This document shows positions 7,403 to 15,709 of a stretch of DNA of 64,000 nucleotides, piece by piece. Source of the DNA: Rahnella ecdela (GTDB lineage: Bacteria; Pseudomonadota; Gammaproteobacteria; Enterobacterales; Enterobacteriaceae); NCBI RefSeq assembly GCF_019049625.1, contig NZ_JAFMOY010000127.1, positions 1 through 64,000 of the forward strand, given 5' to 3'. A model generated the notes under the pieces. It was not told the DNA's origin, did not search any database, and saw nothing but the letters and a program-made list of their open reading frames with translations. Position numbers and translations under genes: made by a program. Each line of letters starts with the position of its first letter. Within the stretch, counting starts at the first letter, position 1.

Positions 7403-9379
7403 ATGTCGTTTTCCCCGGTTGAGTCTTTAGAAGTACCGCTTGATAAGGTCAATATTTCTGATGCGTTCTGGCTTGAATATCAGCGGCTGGTCAAAGACGT
7501 GGTTGTGCCTTATCAGTGGAAAGCCCTGAATGATGAGGTGACAGATGCAGAACCGAGTCATGCCATTGAAAATTTCCGTATCGCTGCCGGGCAAAGTGAA
7601 GGCGAGTTTTATGGGATGGTTTTTCAGGACAGTGATGTGGCGAAATGGCTGGAAGCTGTCGGTTATTTGCTGGCGAAAACGCCGGATCCTGCATTAGAAG
7701 AAACGGCTGATCAGGTGATCGAACTGGTGGGCGCCGTGCAGCAACCGGACGGTTATCTGAACACGTATTTCACGGTGAAAGAGCCGCAACAGCGATGGGC
7801 GAATCTGGCTGAATGCCACGAACTTTATTGTGCCGGACACCTTATCGAAGCCGGTGTGGCCTACGCTCAGGCAACCGGGAAAACGCGTCTGCTGGAAATC
7901 GTCTGTAAGCTTGCTGATCACATCGCGGATGTTTTCGGGCCGGGTGATAAACAGCTGCATGGCTATCCCGGCCATCCTGAAATTGAACTGGCGTTGATGC
8001 GTTTATATGAAGCCACCGGTGAAACCCGTTATCTCGAGCTGACCCGGTATTTTGTCGGGCAGCGCGGCGCACAGCCGCATTTCTACGACATCGAATATGA
8101 AAAACGAGGTAAAACTTCGCACTGGAATACTTACGGTCCGGCGTGGATGGTCAAAGATAAAGCCTACAGCCAGGCGCATGTGCCGGTTGCGTTACAGACG
8201 ACGGCTATCGGCCATGCGGTACGTTTTGTGTATCTGTACGCCGGTGTCGCGCATCTGGCACGATTGAGTCAGGATCAGGAAATGCGCGAGGTTTGCCAGC
8301 GGTTGTGGGAAAACATGACGCAGAAGCAAATGTATATTACCGGTTCAATCGGTTCACAAAGCAGCGGTGAAGCGTTTTCATCGGATTACGATCTGCCAAA
8401 CGACACGGCGTATACGGAAACCTGCGCCTCAATCGGGCTGATGATGTTTGCCAACCGGATGCTGCAGATGGACTCCGACAGTCGTTACGCCGATGTGATG
8501 GAGCGCGCGCTCTATAACACCGTGCTGGCAGGGATGGCGCTGGACGGCAAACATTTCTTCTACGTGAATCCGCTGGAAGTGCATCCGAAGAGTATTCCGT
8601 TCAACCATATCTATGACCACGTAAAACCGGTTCGCCAGCGCTGGTTCGGTTGCGCCTGCTGCCCGCCGAATATCGCACGACTGCTGGCTTCGCTGGGACA
8701 TTACATCTATACCCAGCGGCCGGACGGCGTGGACATCAACCTGTATATCGGCAGTGATGTGCAGGCGATGATTGGCGGCAAACCGTTGCGGCTGAAGCAG
8801 TCCGGAGGTTATCCGTGGACGGAACAGGTTCTGGTTGAAGTCGATACTGATGCGCCGCTGAAAGCCACGCTGGCGCTGCGTTTACCCGACTGGTGCGCCA
8901 GCCCGCAAGTGACGCTCAATGGTAAACCGCTGGCGCTGTCCGCGCTGACGCACAACGGATATTTACGCCTGACGCAGGGCTGGCAGAAAGGCGATCGCAT
9001 TGAAATGACATTGCCGATGCCGGTGACGCGCGTGAAGGGCAACGCCCTGTTGCGGCACGTGGCAGGAAAAGTGGCGATACAGCGTGGTCCGCTGGTGTAT
9101 TGCCTTGAACAGGCCGACAACGGCAGCGAACTGCATAATGTGAGGCTGCCACAGGATGCGCAATTTCGCCTGATTTCCGGCAGCGGACTGTTCGCCGGTA
9201 AAACGTTATTGCAGACGCAAGGCGAGCGGCGGTTATCGGTTCAGGCCGGTCAGCAACCGTTGTACAGCTTCAATGCGCCGCCAGAGGAAATGACAACGCA
9301 AATCATGACTTTCGTGCCTTACTTTACCTGGGCCAACAGAGGGGAAGGGGAGATGCGCGTGTGGGTGGATCAAAACTAA
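7403..9379 (+). CDS. GH127 beta-L-arabinofuranosidase
   Basis: A 658-residue cytoplasmic glycoside hydrolase of family GH127 (formerly DUF1680), which removes non-reducing beta-L-arabinofuranose, for example from hydroxyproline-linked arabino-oligosaccharides of plant extensins. It matches the length and layout of HypBA1 from Bifidobacterium longum. Zinc-thiolate active-site positions can be seen: E339 and C341 in YTETCASIG and the CC pair at 419-420 in GCACCPPN, which includes the expected cysteine nucleophile. E323 lies where the acid/base glutamate is expected. There is no signal peptide, so the substrate must be imported, probably by the GPH symporter encoded just upstream. The gene has AGGAGG before its ATG and shares a terminator with the convergent MHS gene. 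Confidence 0.92.
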   Translation: MSFSPVESLEVPLDKVNISDAFWLEYQRLVKDVVVPYQWKALNDEVTDAEPSHAIENFRIAAGQSEGEFYGMVFQDSDVAKWLEAVGYLLAKTPDPALEETADQVIELVGAVQQPDGYLNTYFTVKEPQQRWANLAECHELYCAGHLIEAGVAYAQATGKTRLLEIVCKLADHIADVFGPGDKQLHGYPGHPEIELALMRLYEATGETRYLELTRYFVGQRGAQPHFYDIEYEKRGKTSHWNTYGPAWMVKDKAYSQAHVPVALQTTAIGHAVRFVYLYAGVAHLARLSQDQEMREVCQRLWENMTQKQMYITGSIGSQSSGEAFSSDYDLPNDTAYTETCASIGLMMFANRMLQMDSDSRYADVMERALYNTVLAGMALDGKHFFYVNPLEVHPKSIPFNHIYDHVKPVRQRWFGCACCPPNIARLLASLGHYIYTQRPDGVDINLYIGSDVQAMIGGKPLRLKQSGGYPWTEQVLVEVDTDAPLKATLALRLPDWCASPQVTLNGKPLALSALTHNGYLRLTQGWQKGDRIEMTLPMPVTRVKGNALLRHVAGKVAIQRGPLVYCLEQADNGSELHNVRLPQDAQFRLISGSGLFAGKTLLQTQGERRLSVQAGQQPLYSFNAPPEEMTTQIMTFVPYFTWANRGEGEMRVWVDQN

Positions 9380-9393
9380 ACCTGCCGGTTTTG

Positions 9394-9427
9394 AATAAAA
9401 ATCCGGCATGAGAGCCGGATTTTTATT
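9394..9427. terminator. Bidirectional rho-independent terminator
   Basis: A 14-bp stem (AATAAAAATCCGGC at 9394-9407 and its complement at 9414-9427) with a 6-nt loop. The A/T ends give a U-tract on both strands, so it serves the GH127 gene on the plus strand and the MHS transporter on the minus strand. Confidence 0.88.
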
Positions 9428-9435
9428 GGGTCGGA

Positions 9436-10779
9436 TTACTGTTTCCAGCTGTGGTATTCGCTGCCTCTCCGGCGCGGAGCGGTTTCCGGCAGCAGCGCCA
9501 GCCCAATGACTGAAACGACGCCCAGTACGATCATGTAGATCGCCAGCCCGTGATAATCGCCGCCGGTCATTTGCAGAATTTTTACCGCCACCAGCCCGAG
9601 GATCCCGCTGCCGATGAGTGATCCGATTTGCCAGATCAACGCAATGCCGCTGCATCGGATCCGCGTCGGAAACAGTTCAGGGAAGAACGATGCCTGCGGG
9701 GCGTAGCACATACTGTGACCGAACGTCAGCGCCAGAATCATCGCTATCTGCGTTACCCAGAAAATATCCAGTTTGAGCGCAAGGAAGAAAGGAATAATCC
9801 CGACAGCCAGCAGTACCGCACCCGCCATGTAAACCGGTTTGCGGCCAATACGGTCAGAAAGTTTTCCCATCAGTGGGATGGAGAATATTTCAAGGATCAC
9901 CGCCACAATCATCGTTTGAAGCAAAATGCTTTCGCTCAGATGATTGGCTTTCCCGAACGCCAGCACAATAACCGTGAACATGGCGAAGGCACAGGCTTCA
10001 ATCAGCTTGGCGCAGACTCCCTTTACGATAATTCCCGGATACAGCTTGATGACTTCCACCACCGGCCGGGATTCCACCGCTTTGGTTTTACGGATTTCAG
10101 CAAATACCGGTGATTCATCGATACGCAGGCGGATAAATAATCCGACGATCACCAGCAATAAACTCAGCAGGAACGGAATACGCCAGCCCCAGTCGAGCAT
10201 TTGTGCCGCTGAAAGCTGTGAAGTCAGTAAAGCGAAGAGTGCAGAAGGGAGCAGAAAACCCAAAGGCGCGCCTATCTGTACCCAGCTGGCGAAGAAACCA
10301 CGACGCTCCGGCGGGGAATATTCTGCGGTCATCAGCACCGCACCGGCCTGTTCGCCGCCGACGCCAAAACCCTGCAGGACGCGGATCAGGATTAGCAGGA
10401 CCGGCGCCCAGAAGCCGATTTTTTCATACGTCGGCAGCAGGCCGATACAAAACGTCCCGAGTCCGACAATCAGAATGGTGATCACCAGCGCTTTTTTTCT
10501 GCCGACTTTGTCGCCGATATGGCCAAACACAATGCCGCCTAACGGGCGGGCAAGAAAACCGACGGCATATGTGGCGAAAGCTGCCAGCGTGCTGATAAGC
10601 GGATCATGGCTGGGGAAAAATAGCTGGCCGAAAAATAGAACCGCGGCCGTCCCGTAGGCGAAGAAATCGTAATATTCGGCGGCGGTGCCGATGGCGGATG
10701 CCCCCGCGACGCGTTTTAATAATCCCCGCTGTTCATTTTCAGAGGCTTTTGAAAGGGGCTGTGATGACATTTGTGACAT
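9436..10779 (-). CDS. MHS-family MFS transporter (metabolite:H+ symporter)
   Basis: A 447-residue major facilitator of the metabolite:H+ symporter family (relatives ShiA, ProP, KgtP). Features are the N-terminal ASAIGTAAEYYDFFAYG segment, the long first-domain helices, GHIGDKVGRKKAL in the loop 2-3 motif, EQAGAVLMTAEYSPPERRGF, and the repeated motif GKLSDRIGRKPVY in the second half. About 12 membrane segments are expected. Substrates in this family are organic acids, betaines or amino acids and cannot be told from sequence. It lies in the sugar-acid island, 78 bp downstream of the ACS-type transporter, and may belong to the same long transcript. GGAG precedes the ATG. Confidence 0.88.
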   Translation of the reverse strand: MSQMSSQPLSKASENEQRGLLKRVAGASAIGTAAEYYDFFAYGTAAVLFFGQLFFPSHDPLISTLAAFATYAVGFLARPLGGIVFGHIGDKVGRKKALVITILIVGLGTFCIGLLPTYEKIGFWAPVLLILIRVLQGFGVGGEQAGAVLMTAEYSPPERRGFFASWVQIGAPLGFLLPSALFALLTSQLSAAQMLDWGWRIPFLLSLLLVIVGLFIRLRIDESPVFAEIRKTKAVESRPVVEVIKLYPGIIVKGVCAKLIEACAFAMFTVIVLAFGKANHLSESILLQTMIVAVILEIFSIPLMGKLSDRIGRKPVYMAGAVLLAVGIIPFFLALKLDIFWVTQIAMILALTFGHSMCYAPQASFFPELFPTRIRCSGIALIWQIGSLIGSGILGLVAVKILQMTGGDYHGLAIYMIVLGVVSVIGLALLPETAPRRRGSEYHSWKQ

Positions 10780-10820
10780 GGTGAAATGCTCCGGTTTAGC
10801 AATGACGCGGGTAGCAAAGC

Positions 10821-10842
10821 GCCGCCCCTGATAAGGAGCGGC
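10821..10842 (-). terminator. Possible terminator after the ACS-type transporter
   Basis: On the minus strand GCCGCTCC pairs with GGGGCGGC with one mismatch and a short loop, followed by GCTTTG. It lies between the ACS-type transporter stop and the MHS gene start. The weak U-tract suggests partial readthrough at most. Confidence 0.4.
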
Positions 10843-10857
10843 TTTTCATTCAGAACA

Positions 10858-12147
10858 TCAGTTGTGAGACAGCGTTGTGGCTGGCGTGTGTTTTGGTGGT
10901 TTAATTACGAAGAACACCAGAATTGCACCCAGCGCGGCGACGCCACCGGCCAGAATAAAGGCGCTGTCGAAGCGACCGGTATTTTGTACGATGAAACCGG
11001 TCACGACCGGACCAATAATGCCCGACACACTGCCGACCAGATGGATAAACCCGCTGGTGCCTCCGACGCGAGATTTATGTACCACGTCCTGAATAATCGC
11101 CCAGTAAATAGCGCCGGTGGTGTACAGGAAGAAAATAGACACTGACATCAGGATAACTGCCGGAACCACGCTGGTGACGATACCGGCAAGCGCGACACAA
11201 ATCGCTGCGGCTAACAGACTGACCACTAATATGATTTTACGCGACAGTAATAAACGGCCGGTGATATTGAATATCTTATCGGAAATATATCCGCCCAAAG
11301 CCAGTCCGACGAATCCGACAATCCAGGGAATAACGGTGGTCAGGCTCATTTCTTTAATATTTAGACCATGAGCCTGTACCAGATAAGCCGGGAACCAGCT
11401 GAGGAAGAAGAATAAAATATAGTTATAACAGAAGAAGGCAAAGGCAGTGACGAGGATAATTGGCTGACGTAAATAATATCCCAGACCATGCGCGGCCTGT
11501 GCCAGATCTTCTTCTTCGCTGATATTTTCATTCTTCAACTGATCAACTAAACGTAATTCCTCTGGTGAAACACGTTTACTTTTCAGCGGATTATCCGCGA
11601 CGGTAAAGAACCACACCGCCATCCAGATAATCCCGATGGAAGCGATCACCATAAACGCCGGACGCCAGCCGAAGGAAATCGCTAAGTACCCGACAATCGG
11701 CCCGGCGACAGCGCCGCCGAGAGGCGAACCGGCGCTGAGTAAGCCCATCGCGGTTGCCGCCTGTTTCTTCGGAAACCATCCGTTAATCATCTTATTTGCC
11801 GAGGCGCAAATCGGGCCTTCAGCCATACCGAATAATACCCGCAGTATTAACATGGAATAAAAGCCGGTCGCGATAGCGGTCATACCACAAAATATTGACC
11901 ATAATCCGACGGCTAATCCCATCACCAGCGTCGGACCGAATTTATCCACCGCCAGACCGCCGATAAAGTTAAATATCGCGTAACCAAAAAAGAAACTGCC
12001 AAATATCATACCGAATTGTTCGGGATTAATAGTCAGTTCTTTTTCTATCATCGGAACAGTAATCGACAGCGCAACGCGGTCGAGGTAATTGATCATGTAA
12101 ACCAGGAACAGCAGGAATACGATGATCCAGCGTAAGTTCTTGAACAT
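10858..12147 (-). CDS. MFS transporter of the anion:cation symporter (sugar-acid) family
   Basis: A 429-residue 12-helix major facilitator of the anion:cation symporter family (relatives GudP, GarP, DgoT, ExuT). Typical features are MINYLDRVALSITVPMIEKEL in helix 1, FFFGYAIFNFIGGLAVDKFGP, RVLFGMAEGPICASANKMINGWFPKKQAATAMGL, and SKRVSPEELRLV in the central loop. Family members carry hexonates, hexuronates or glucarates with protons. Directly upstream in the same orientation are rspA and rspB, whose substrates are hexonates, so this is the likely importer of that substrate, although a strong hairpin separates it from rspB. The ATG follows GGAG. Confidence 0.9.
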   Translation of the reverse strand: MFKNLRWIIVFLLFLVYMINYLDRVALSITVPMIEKELTINPEQFGMIFGSFFFGYAIFNFIGGLAVDKFGPTLVMGLAVGLWSIFCGMTAIATGFYSMLILRVLFGMAEGPICASANKMINGWFPKKQAATAMGLLSAGSPLGGAVAGPIVGYLAISFGWRPAFMVIASIGIIWMAVWFFTVADNPLKSKRVSPEELRLVDQLKNENISEEEDLAQAAHGLGYYLRQPIILVTAFAFFCYNYILFFFLSWFPAYLVQAHGLNIKEMSLTTVIPWIVGFVGLALGGYISDKIFNITGRLLLSRKIILVVSLLAAAICVALAGIVTSVVPAVILMSVSIFFLYTTGAIYWAIIQDVVHKSRVGGTSGFIHLVGSVSGIIGPVVTGFIVQNTGRFDSAFILAGGVAALGAILVFFVIKPPKHTPATTLSHN

Positions 12148-12216
12148 AGGTGCTCCACTTGTCGGTGTCGTTTTAATAGTGTTGCGTTTTTTGTAGGTAG
12201 AATATGAGGTGCTGCT

Positions 12217-12245
12217 GACGGGAGGATATTAAAAATCCTCCCGTC
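12217..12245 (-). terminator. Strong hairpin between rspB and the ACS-type transporter
   Basis: GACGGGAGGAT (12217-12227) pairs perfectly with ATCCTCCCGTC (12235-12245) across a 7-nt AT-rich loop. It stands between the rspB stop and the transporter start on the minus strand. No run of U follows the stem in that direction, so it may work as a transcript 3'-end stabiliser, a pause site or a weak terminator. Confidence 0.55.
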
Positions 12246-12268
12246 ATTTGTTCAAAAATAGCTAAATG

Positions 12269-13282
12269 TCAGAATGTCAGTAAAACTTTGCAGCAGGAAC
12301 GCTGATCTTTCTCAAACAGCGTTAATGCCGCTTCAACGTCACTGGCAGGCATCCAGTGTGTTACCAGTTTTTCGGGCGCGATTTTCCCTTGTTCGATCCA
12401 TTCAATCACCTGCGGGAACCGGTGGCTGTTCAGGCGCGATGAAAACAGTGAAATTTCTTTGCTGGTAATACTTTGCTGCGTCACTGAACTGGGCTCACCG
12501 GAAAAGCCCATCATACCGATTCGCGCTGCCGGGGAGGCCAGCAGAATGGCTTCCTGCAAAATGGCCGGATGGCAGGCGGCATCCACAATAAGCGTCGGAC
12601 GCACACCTTCGGCGGCCAGTTCATCAGCTACACTGAGCTCGCTGTTGTTGATTATCCAGTCTGCACCGCTTGCCTGAGCCATCTGCAATCTCTCATCAAT
12701 GCGGTCGGCGACAATCACTTTCTGCACGCCGTACACGCCTTTCAGCACCTGGACAACCGTCAGCCCCATCGGGCCAGCACCGTAAATCAGTGCAGTATCC
12801 TGTGGAACAGGTTTCAAAAAGGCGGTGATATTGGCGGCGATAGTAAACGGCTCGACCATGCTGGCGAGTTTGTCGGGAATGACGTCAGGTACCACATAGG
12901 CGTTTTTCGCCGGTGCGCAGGCGTAATCACTGAAACCGCCATCGCGGTGGACGCCGATCACCTGTAATTGGGCGCACACATTCGGGCGGCCTATGGAGCA
13001 GGGATAACAATGTCCGCAGCTGACAACCGGATCGACCACGACGCGCTCTCCGATGCGTGATGCCTCTACGCCTTCACCCACGCTGTCGATGTGACCGAAA
13101 AATTCATGGCCAATCACCCGCGGGTATTTTGCGAAGGGATTGTGGCCGTGATAGATATGCACATCCGACCCGCAGATACCGGCGTGACTGACCCGAACTC
13201 GTACTTCGCCGGCGGCAGGTACCGGCAAAGCACGTTGCTCGATGACTAATTTCCCGGGTTCTTGTATAACGACGCTGTTCAT
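12269..13282 (-). CDS. rspB: Zinc-dependent alcohol dehydrogenase RspB (probable L-gulonate 5-dehydrogenase)
   Basis: A 337-residue medium-chain zinc dehydrogenase. The catalytic zinc site is visible as C37 in GICGSDVH and HE in VIGHEFFGH. The structural zinc cysteines are in VSCGHCYPCSIGRPNVC, and the NAD-binding fold has YGAGPMGLTVVQVL near residue 165. RspB-type enzymes oxidise L-gulonate at C5 to D-fructuronate according to work on sugar-acid pathways; the name comes from starvation sensing in E. coli. It lies 10 bp downstream of rspA, in the same transcript, and is presumably repressed by RspR. Confidence 0.9.
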   Translation of the reverse strand: MNSVVIQEPGKLVIEQRALPVPAAGEVRVRVSHAGICGSDVHIYHGHNPFAKYPRVIGHEFFGHIDSVGEGVEASRIGERVVVDPVVSCGHCYPCSIGRPNVCAQLQVIGVHRDGGFSDYACAPAKNAYVVPDVIPDKLASMVEPFTIAANITAFLKPVPQDTALIYGAGPMGLTVVQVLKGVYGVQKVIVADRIDERLQMAQASGADWIINNSELSVADELAAEGVRPTLIVDAACHPAILQEAILLASPAARIGMMGFSGEPSSVTQQSITSKEISLFSSRLNSHRFPQVIEWIEQGKIAPEKLVTHWMPASDVEAALTLFEKDQRSCCKVLLTF

Positions 13283-13292
13283 TTTTATTCCC

Positions 13293-14507
13293 TCACCAGT
13301 TCCACAAAGTACCGTCTTCCAGACGGGCTACCGGCAGATAAGCCGGTTCATACGGATATTTCGCGGCCAGTTTTTCGTCGAATTCGATACCCAGCCCAGG
13401 CTTCTCGCCCGGATGCATATAGCCGTTGTCGAACGTCCAGTTATGCGGGAAGACTTCCAGCATCTGCTCGGAGTACCCCATGTATTCCTGCACGCCGAAG
13501 TTCGGTACCCACAAGTCGAAATGCAGAGCGGCCGCCATGCAGATAGGAGAAAGGTCAGAAGGGCCGTGTGAGCCGGTACGCACCTGATACAGCGAGGCAA
13601 AATCGGCTATACGGCGCATGCCGGTAATACCACCCGCGTGAGTGATCGTGGTGCGGATATAGTCGATCAGCTGTTCTTCGATCAGCTGTTTGCAATCCCA
13701 GATGCTGTTGAATACTTCACCGACCGCAATTGGCGTCACCGTGTGCTGGCGGATCAAACGGAAGCTTTCCTGATTCTCAGCCGGTGTCGGATCTTCCATC
13801 CAGAACAGACGATATTCTTCGATGCTTTTGCCAAAGCGCGCGGCTTCAATTGGCGTCAGGCGGTGGTGCATGTCATGCAGAAGATGTTCGTCGAAACCGA
13901 ATTTATTACGTACCGCTTCGAAGAGTTTTGGTGTGAAATCGAGATATTTTTCTGTCGACCACAGCTGTTCTTCCGGCCAGTTACCTTTCGTTGCCGGCTC
14001 GTAGGCCAGACCTTTTCCTTTCGCCATGCCGTAGGTCGTTTTCATGCCCGGTACGCCGCATTGCGCGCGGATAGCCTTGAACCCGAGCTCTTTATGTTTG
14101 GCGTAATCGTCGAGCACTTCATCAATGGAATGGCCGGTGGTGTGACAGTAAACCATTACGCCGGTGCGGGATGCGCCGCCAAGTAACTGATACAGCGGCA
14201 TATTGGCGGCTTTAGCTTTGATGTCCCACAGTGCCATATCGACGGCAGAAATGGCCGACATAGTAACCGGCCCGCGACGCCAGTAAGCGCCTTTGTAGAA
14301 AAACTGCCAGATGTCTTCGATCTGATGGGCGTCGCGTCCAATCAGCTGCGGGCAAACGTGATCTTTGAGATAGGAGGCGACCGGTAATTCGCGACCATTC
14401 AGCGTGGCATCTCCGATGCCGGTCAGCCCGCTGTCAGTGGTGATTTTCAACGTAACAAAGTTGCGTCCCGGGCAAGTGACAAAGACTTCAGCATTCACGA
14501 TTTTCAT
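13293..14507 (-). CDS. rspA: RspA, enolase-superfamily mannonate dehydratase type
   Basis: A 404-residue enolase-superfamily protein of the D-mannonate dehydratase (ManD) subgroup, which dehydrates D-mannonate or D-gluconate to 2-keto-3-deoxygluconate. Likely Mg2+ ligands are D212 in [10 protein letters not shown]238 in MEDP and E264 in VGEVF, and H214 follows the ManD pattern. RAQCGVPG and the LWNW C-terminus are also typical. The first gene of an rspA-rspB unit; the palindrome CATACAAGTATG lies about 70 bp upstream and is the probable RspR operator. ManD members range from efficient to very weak enzymes, so the physiological reaction is not certain. Confidence 0.92.
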   Translation of the reverse strand: MKIVNAEVFVTCPGRNFVTLKITTDSGLTGIGDATLNGRELPVASYLKDHVCPQLIGRDAHQIEDIWQFFYKGAYWRRGPVTMSAISAVDMALWDIKAKAANMPLYQLLGGASRTGVMVYCHTTGHSIDEVLDDYAKHKELGFKAIRAQCGVPGMKTTYGMAKGKGLAYEPATKGNWPEEQLWSTEKYLDFTPKLFEAVRNKFGFDEHLLHDMHHRLTPIEAARFGKSIEEYRLFWMEDPTPAENQESFRLIRQHTVTPIAVGEVFNSIWDCKQLIEEQLIDYIRTTITHAGGITGMRRIADFASLYQVRTGSHGPSDLSPICMAAALHFDLWVPNFGVQEYMGYSEQMLEVFPHNWTFDNGYMHPGEKPGLGIEFDEKLAAKYPYEPAYLPVARLEDGTLWNW

Positions 14508-14566
14508 CGGTTACGACCTTCTGCAGTAAAAGTAGGATGCATTTTCTGTGGTTATAAATACGCCAT

Positions 14567-14618
14567 ATGCGAACTACCATACAAGTATGTAAATTGTTTT
14601 TTGCCGGAGAGGATCACA
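14567..14618 (-). promoter_or_regulatory. Duplicated operator element, copy A (upstream of rspA)
   Basis: A perfect dyad CATACAAGTATG at 14578-14589 is embedded in about 52 bp that are largely repeated at 17376-17428 upstream of the second GPH transporter. Shared parts are ATGCG, TACCATACAAGTATGT (identical over 16 bp) and GGAGA.GATCACA. On the minus strand the latter reads TGTGATC, a half-site resembling that of CRP. The element is a candidate site for RspR, with possible CRP activation. The repeat is seen; the binding proteins are inferred. Confidence 0.75.
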
Positions 14619-14646
14619 CTTTATTCACAGGAATTTATCCGGGACG

Positions 14647-14675
14647 AAAAGAAAACGCCTGTCTTTGACAGGCGT
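14647..14675 (-). terminator. Terminator after the YiaK-like gene
   Basis: ACGCCTGTC and GACAGGCGT form a 9-bp stem with a 3-nt loop (14655-14675). On the minus strand it is followed by a U-rich tract (TTTCTTTTCG). It ends the GPH transporter/YiaK-like transcript before the rspA promoter. Confidence 0.85.
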
Positions 14676-14695
14676 GATTAATGCAGATGAATGAA

Positions 14696-15709
14696 TTATT
14701 CCGCCAGCCGCATCACTTCATCCCAGACCGTTTCATCTGCCGGGATCCCGAGCTGGCGGTTTTGTTCGCGGTTGGCGGCGGCTGTCTGCCCGGGGTAACG
14801 TACGTCGCGGCTGTTTTCTGCCGGTTCGGACTGATTCACATAGTCTGCAACGCTGTCGGCCATGCGTTCAGTGAATTCAGCGCCGCCTAACTGTGTCGGA
14901 TCAAATATCATGAAAATCTGGCTGGCGCCGGTACAGCTGCCTTTGCCAATTTTATCGATCTCATTAGTCGGTGATCCGGCGGACAACAACGCGGCCATAG
15001 CGTCGAGCACAATCGCCAGCCCGGAACCTTTCCAGTAACCGGTGGGTAAAATGCGCATGGAGGCTTCGATCGGACCCGGATCATCCGTGAGATTTCCGTT
15101 TTTGTCGTAGCCGCCGGGGAAGGGTAATTTTTCGTTTTTCAGCCGCGTAACCTGTAATTTGCCGTAGGAATACTGCGACATCGCCATGTCCAGCACGATC
15201 GGGCCTTTGAGCCTTGGCACCGCCATCACGAACGGGTTATTGCCGACGCGGGTGTTTTTTCCGCCCCAGGCGGGCATGCAGGATTCCGTATTGGTCCAGC
15301 AAATCGCCGCCATGCCTTGTTGAGCCGCGTGCCAGCCATAACTGCCGCCACGCATCCAGTGGCTGCTGTTTTTCAGCGCCACAATTCCCACGCCATATTC
15401 TTTTGCCATTTCCGTGGCTTTTTCGACGGCGAACAGCGCGTTAGTGATGCCGATCCCGCGGTTGCCGTTATAAATAGCGATGGCGCCGAGAGATTTTTCC
15501 AGCTCCGGTTTGGCATGAATATCAATCCAGCCCTTTTGAACGTAATCGACAAAACGCGCCACCCGGTTCAAACCGTGTGAAGCAATACCGTCACAGCTCG
15601 ATTCGGTGTGGATGCGTGCGCACGTTCGCGCGTCTCCTTCATTTAGTCCCGCTTTTTGCAGGGCGCGCTGAATGGTTTGTTGCATCAGGCTGAATTCAAT
15701 TCTTTGCAT
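14696..15709 (-). CDS. YiaK-like 2,3-diketo-L-gulonate reductase family dehydrogenase
   Basis: A 337-residue NAD(P)H-dependent oxidoreductase of the YlbC/MdH2 (malate/L-lactate/ureidoglycolate dehydrogenase) superfamily. It is closest in motifs to E. coli YiaK (DlgD), which reduces 2,3-diketo-L-gulonate to 3-keto-L-gulonate: SHGLNRVARFVDY around residue 44 with the conserved His, SSHWMRGGSYGWHAA, ICWTN, NPFVMAVP, and GYWKGSGLAIVLD. It overlaps the upstream GPH transporter gene by 14 nt, so the two are translationally coupled, and the transporter presumably imports its substrate or a precursor. The exact substrate is not fixed by the sequence; a hexonate or keto-acid related to the rspAB pathway is likely. 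Confidence 0.85.
   Translation of the reverse strand: MQRIEFSLMQQTIQRALQKAGLNEGDARTCARIHTESSCDGIASHGLNRVARFVDYVQKGWIDIHAKPELEKSLGAIAIYNGNRGIGITNALFAVEKATEMAKEYGVGIVALKNSSHWMRGGSYGWHAAQQGMAAICWTNTESCMPAWGGKNTRVGNNPFVMAVPRLKGPIVLDMAMSQYSYGKLQVTRLKNEKLPFPGGYDKNGNLTDDPGPIEASMRILPTGYWKGSGLAIVLDAMAALLSAGSPTNEIDKIGKGSCTGASQIFMIFDPTQLGGAEFTERMADSVADYVNQSEPAENSRDVRYPGQTAAANREQNRQLGIPADETVWDEVMRLAE

Noticed and set aside
9944-10657. Long plus-strand frame of 237 codons
   Set aside because: Antisense to the MHS transporter; its composition is that of a frame shadow and the transporter frame is clearly the real one.
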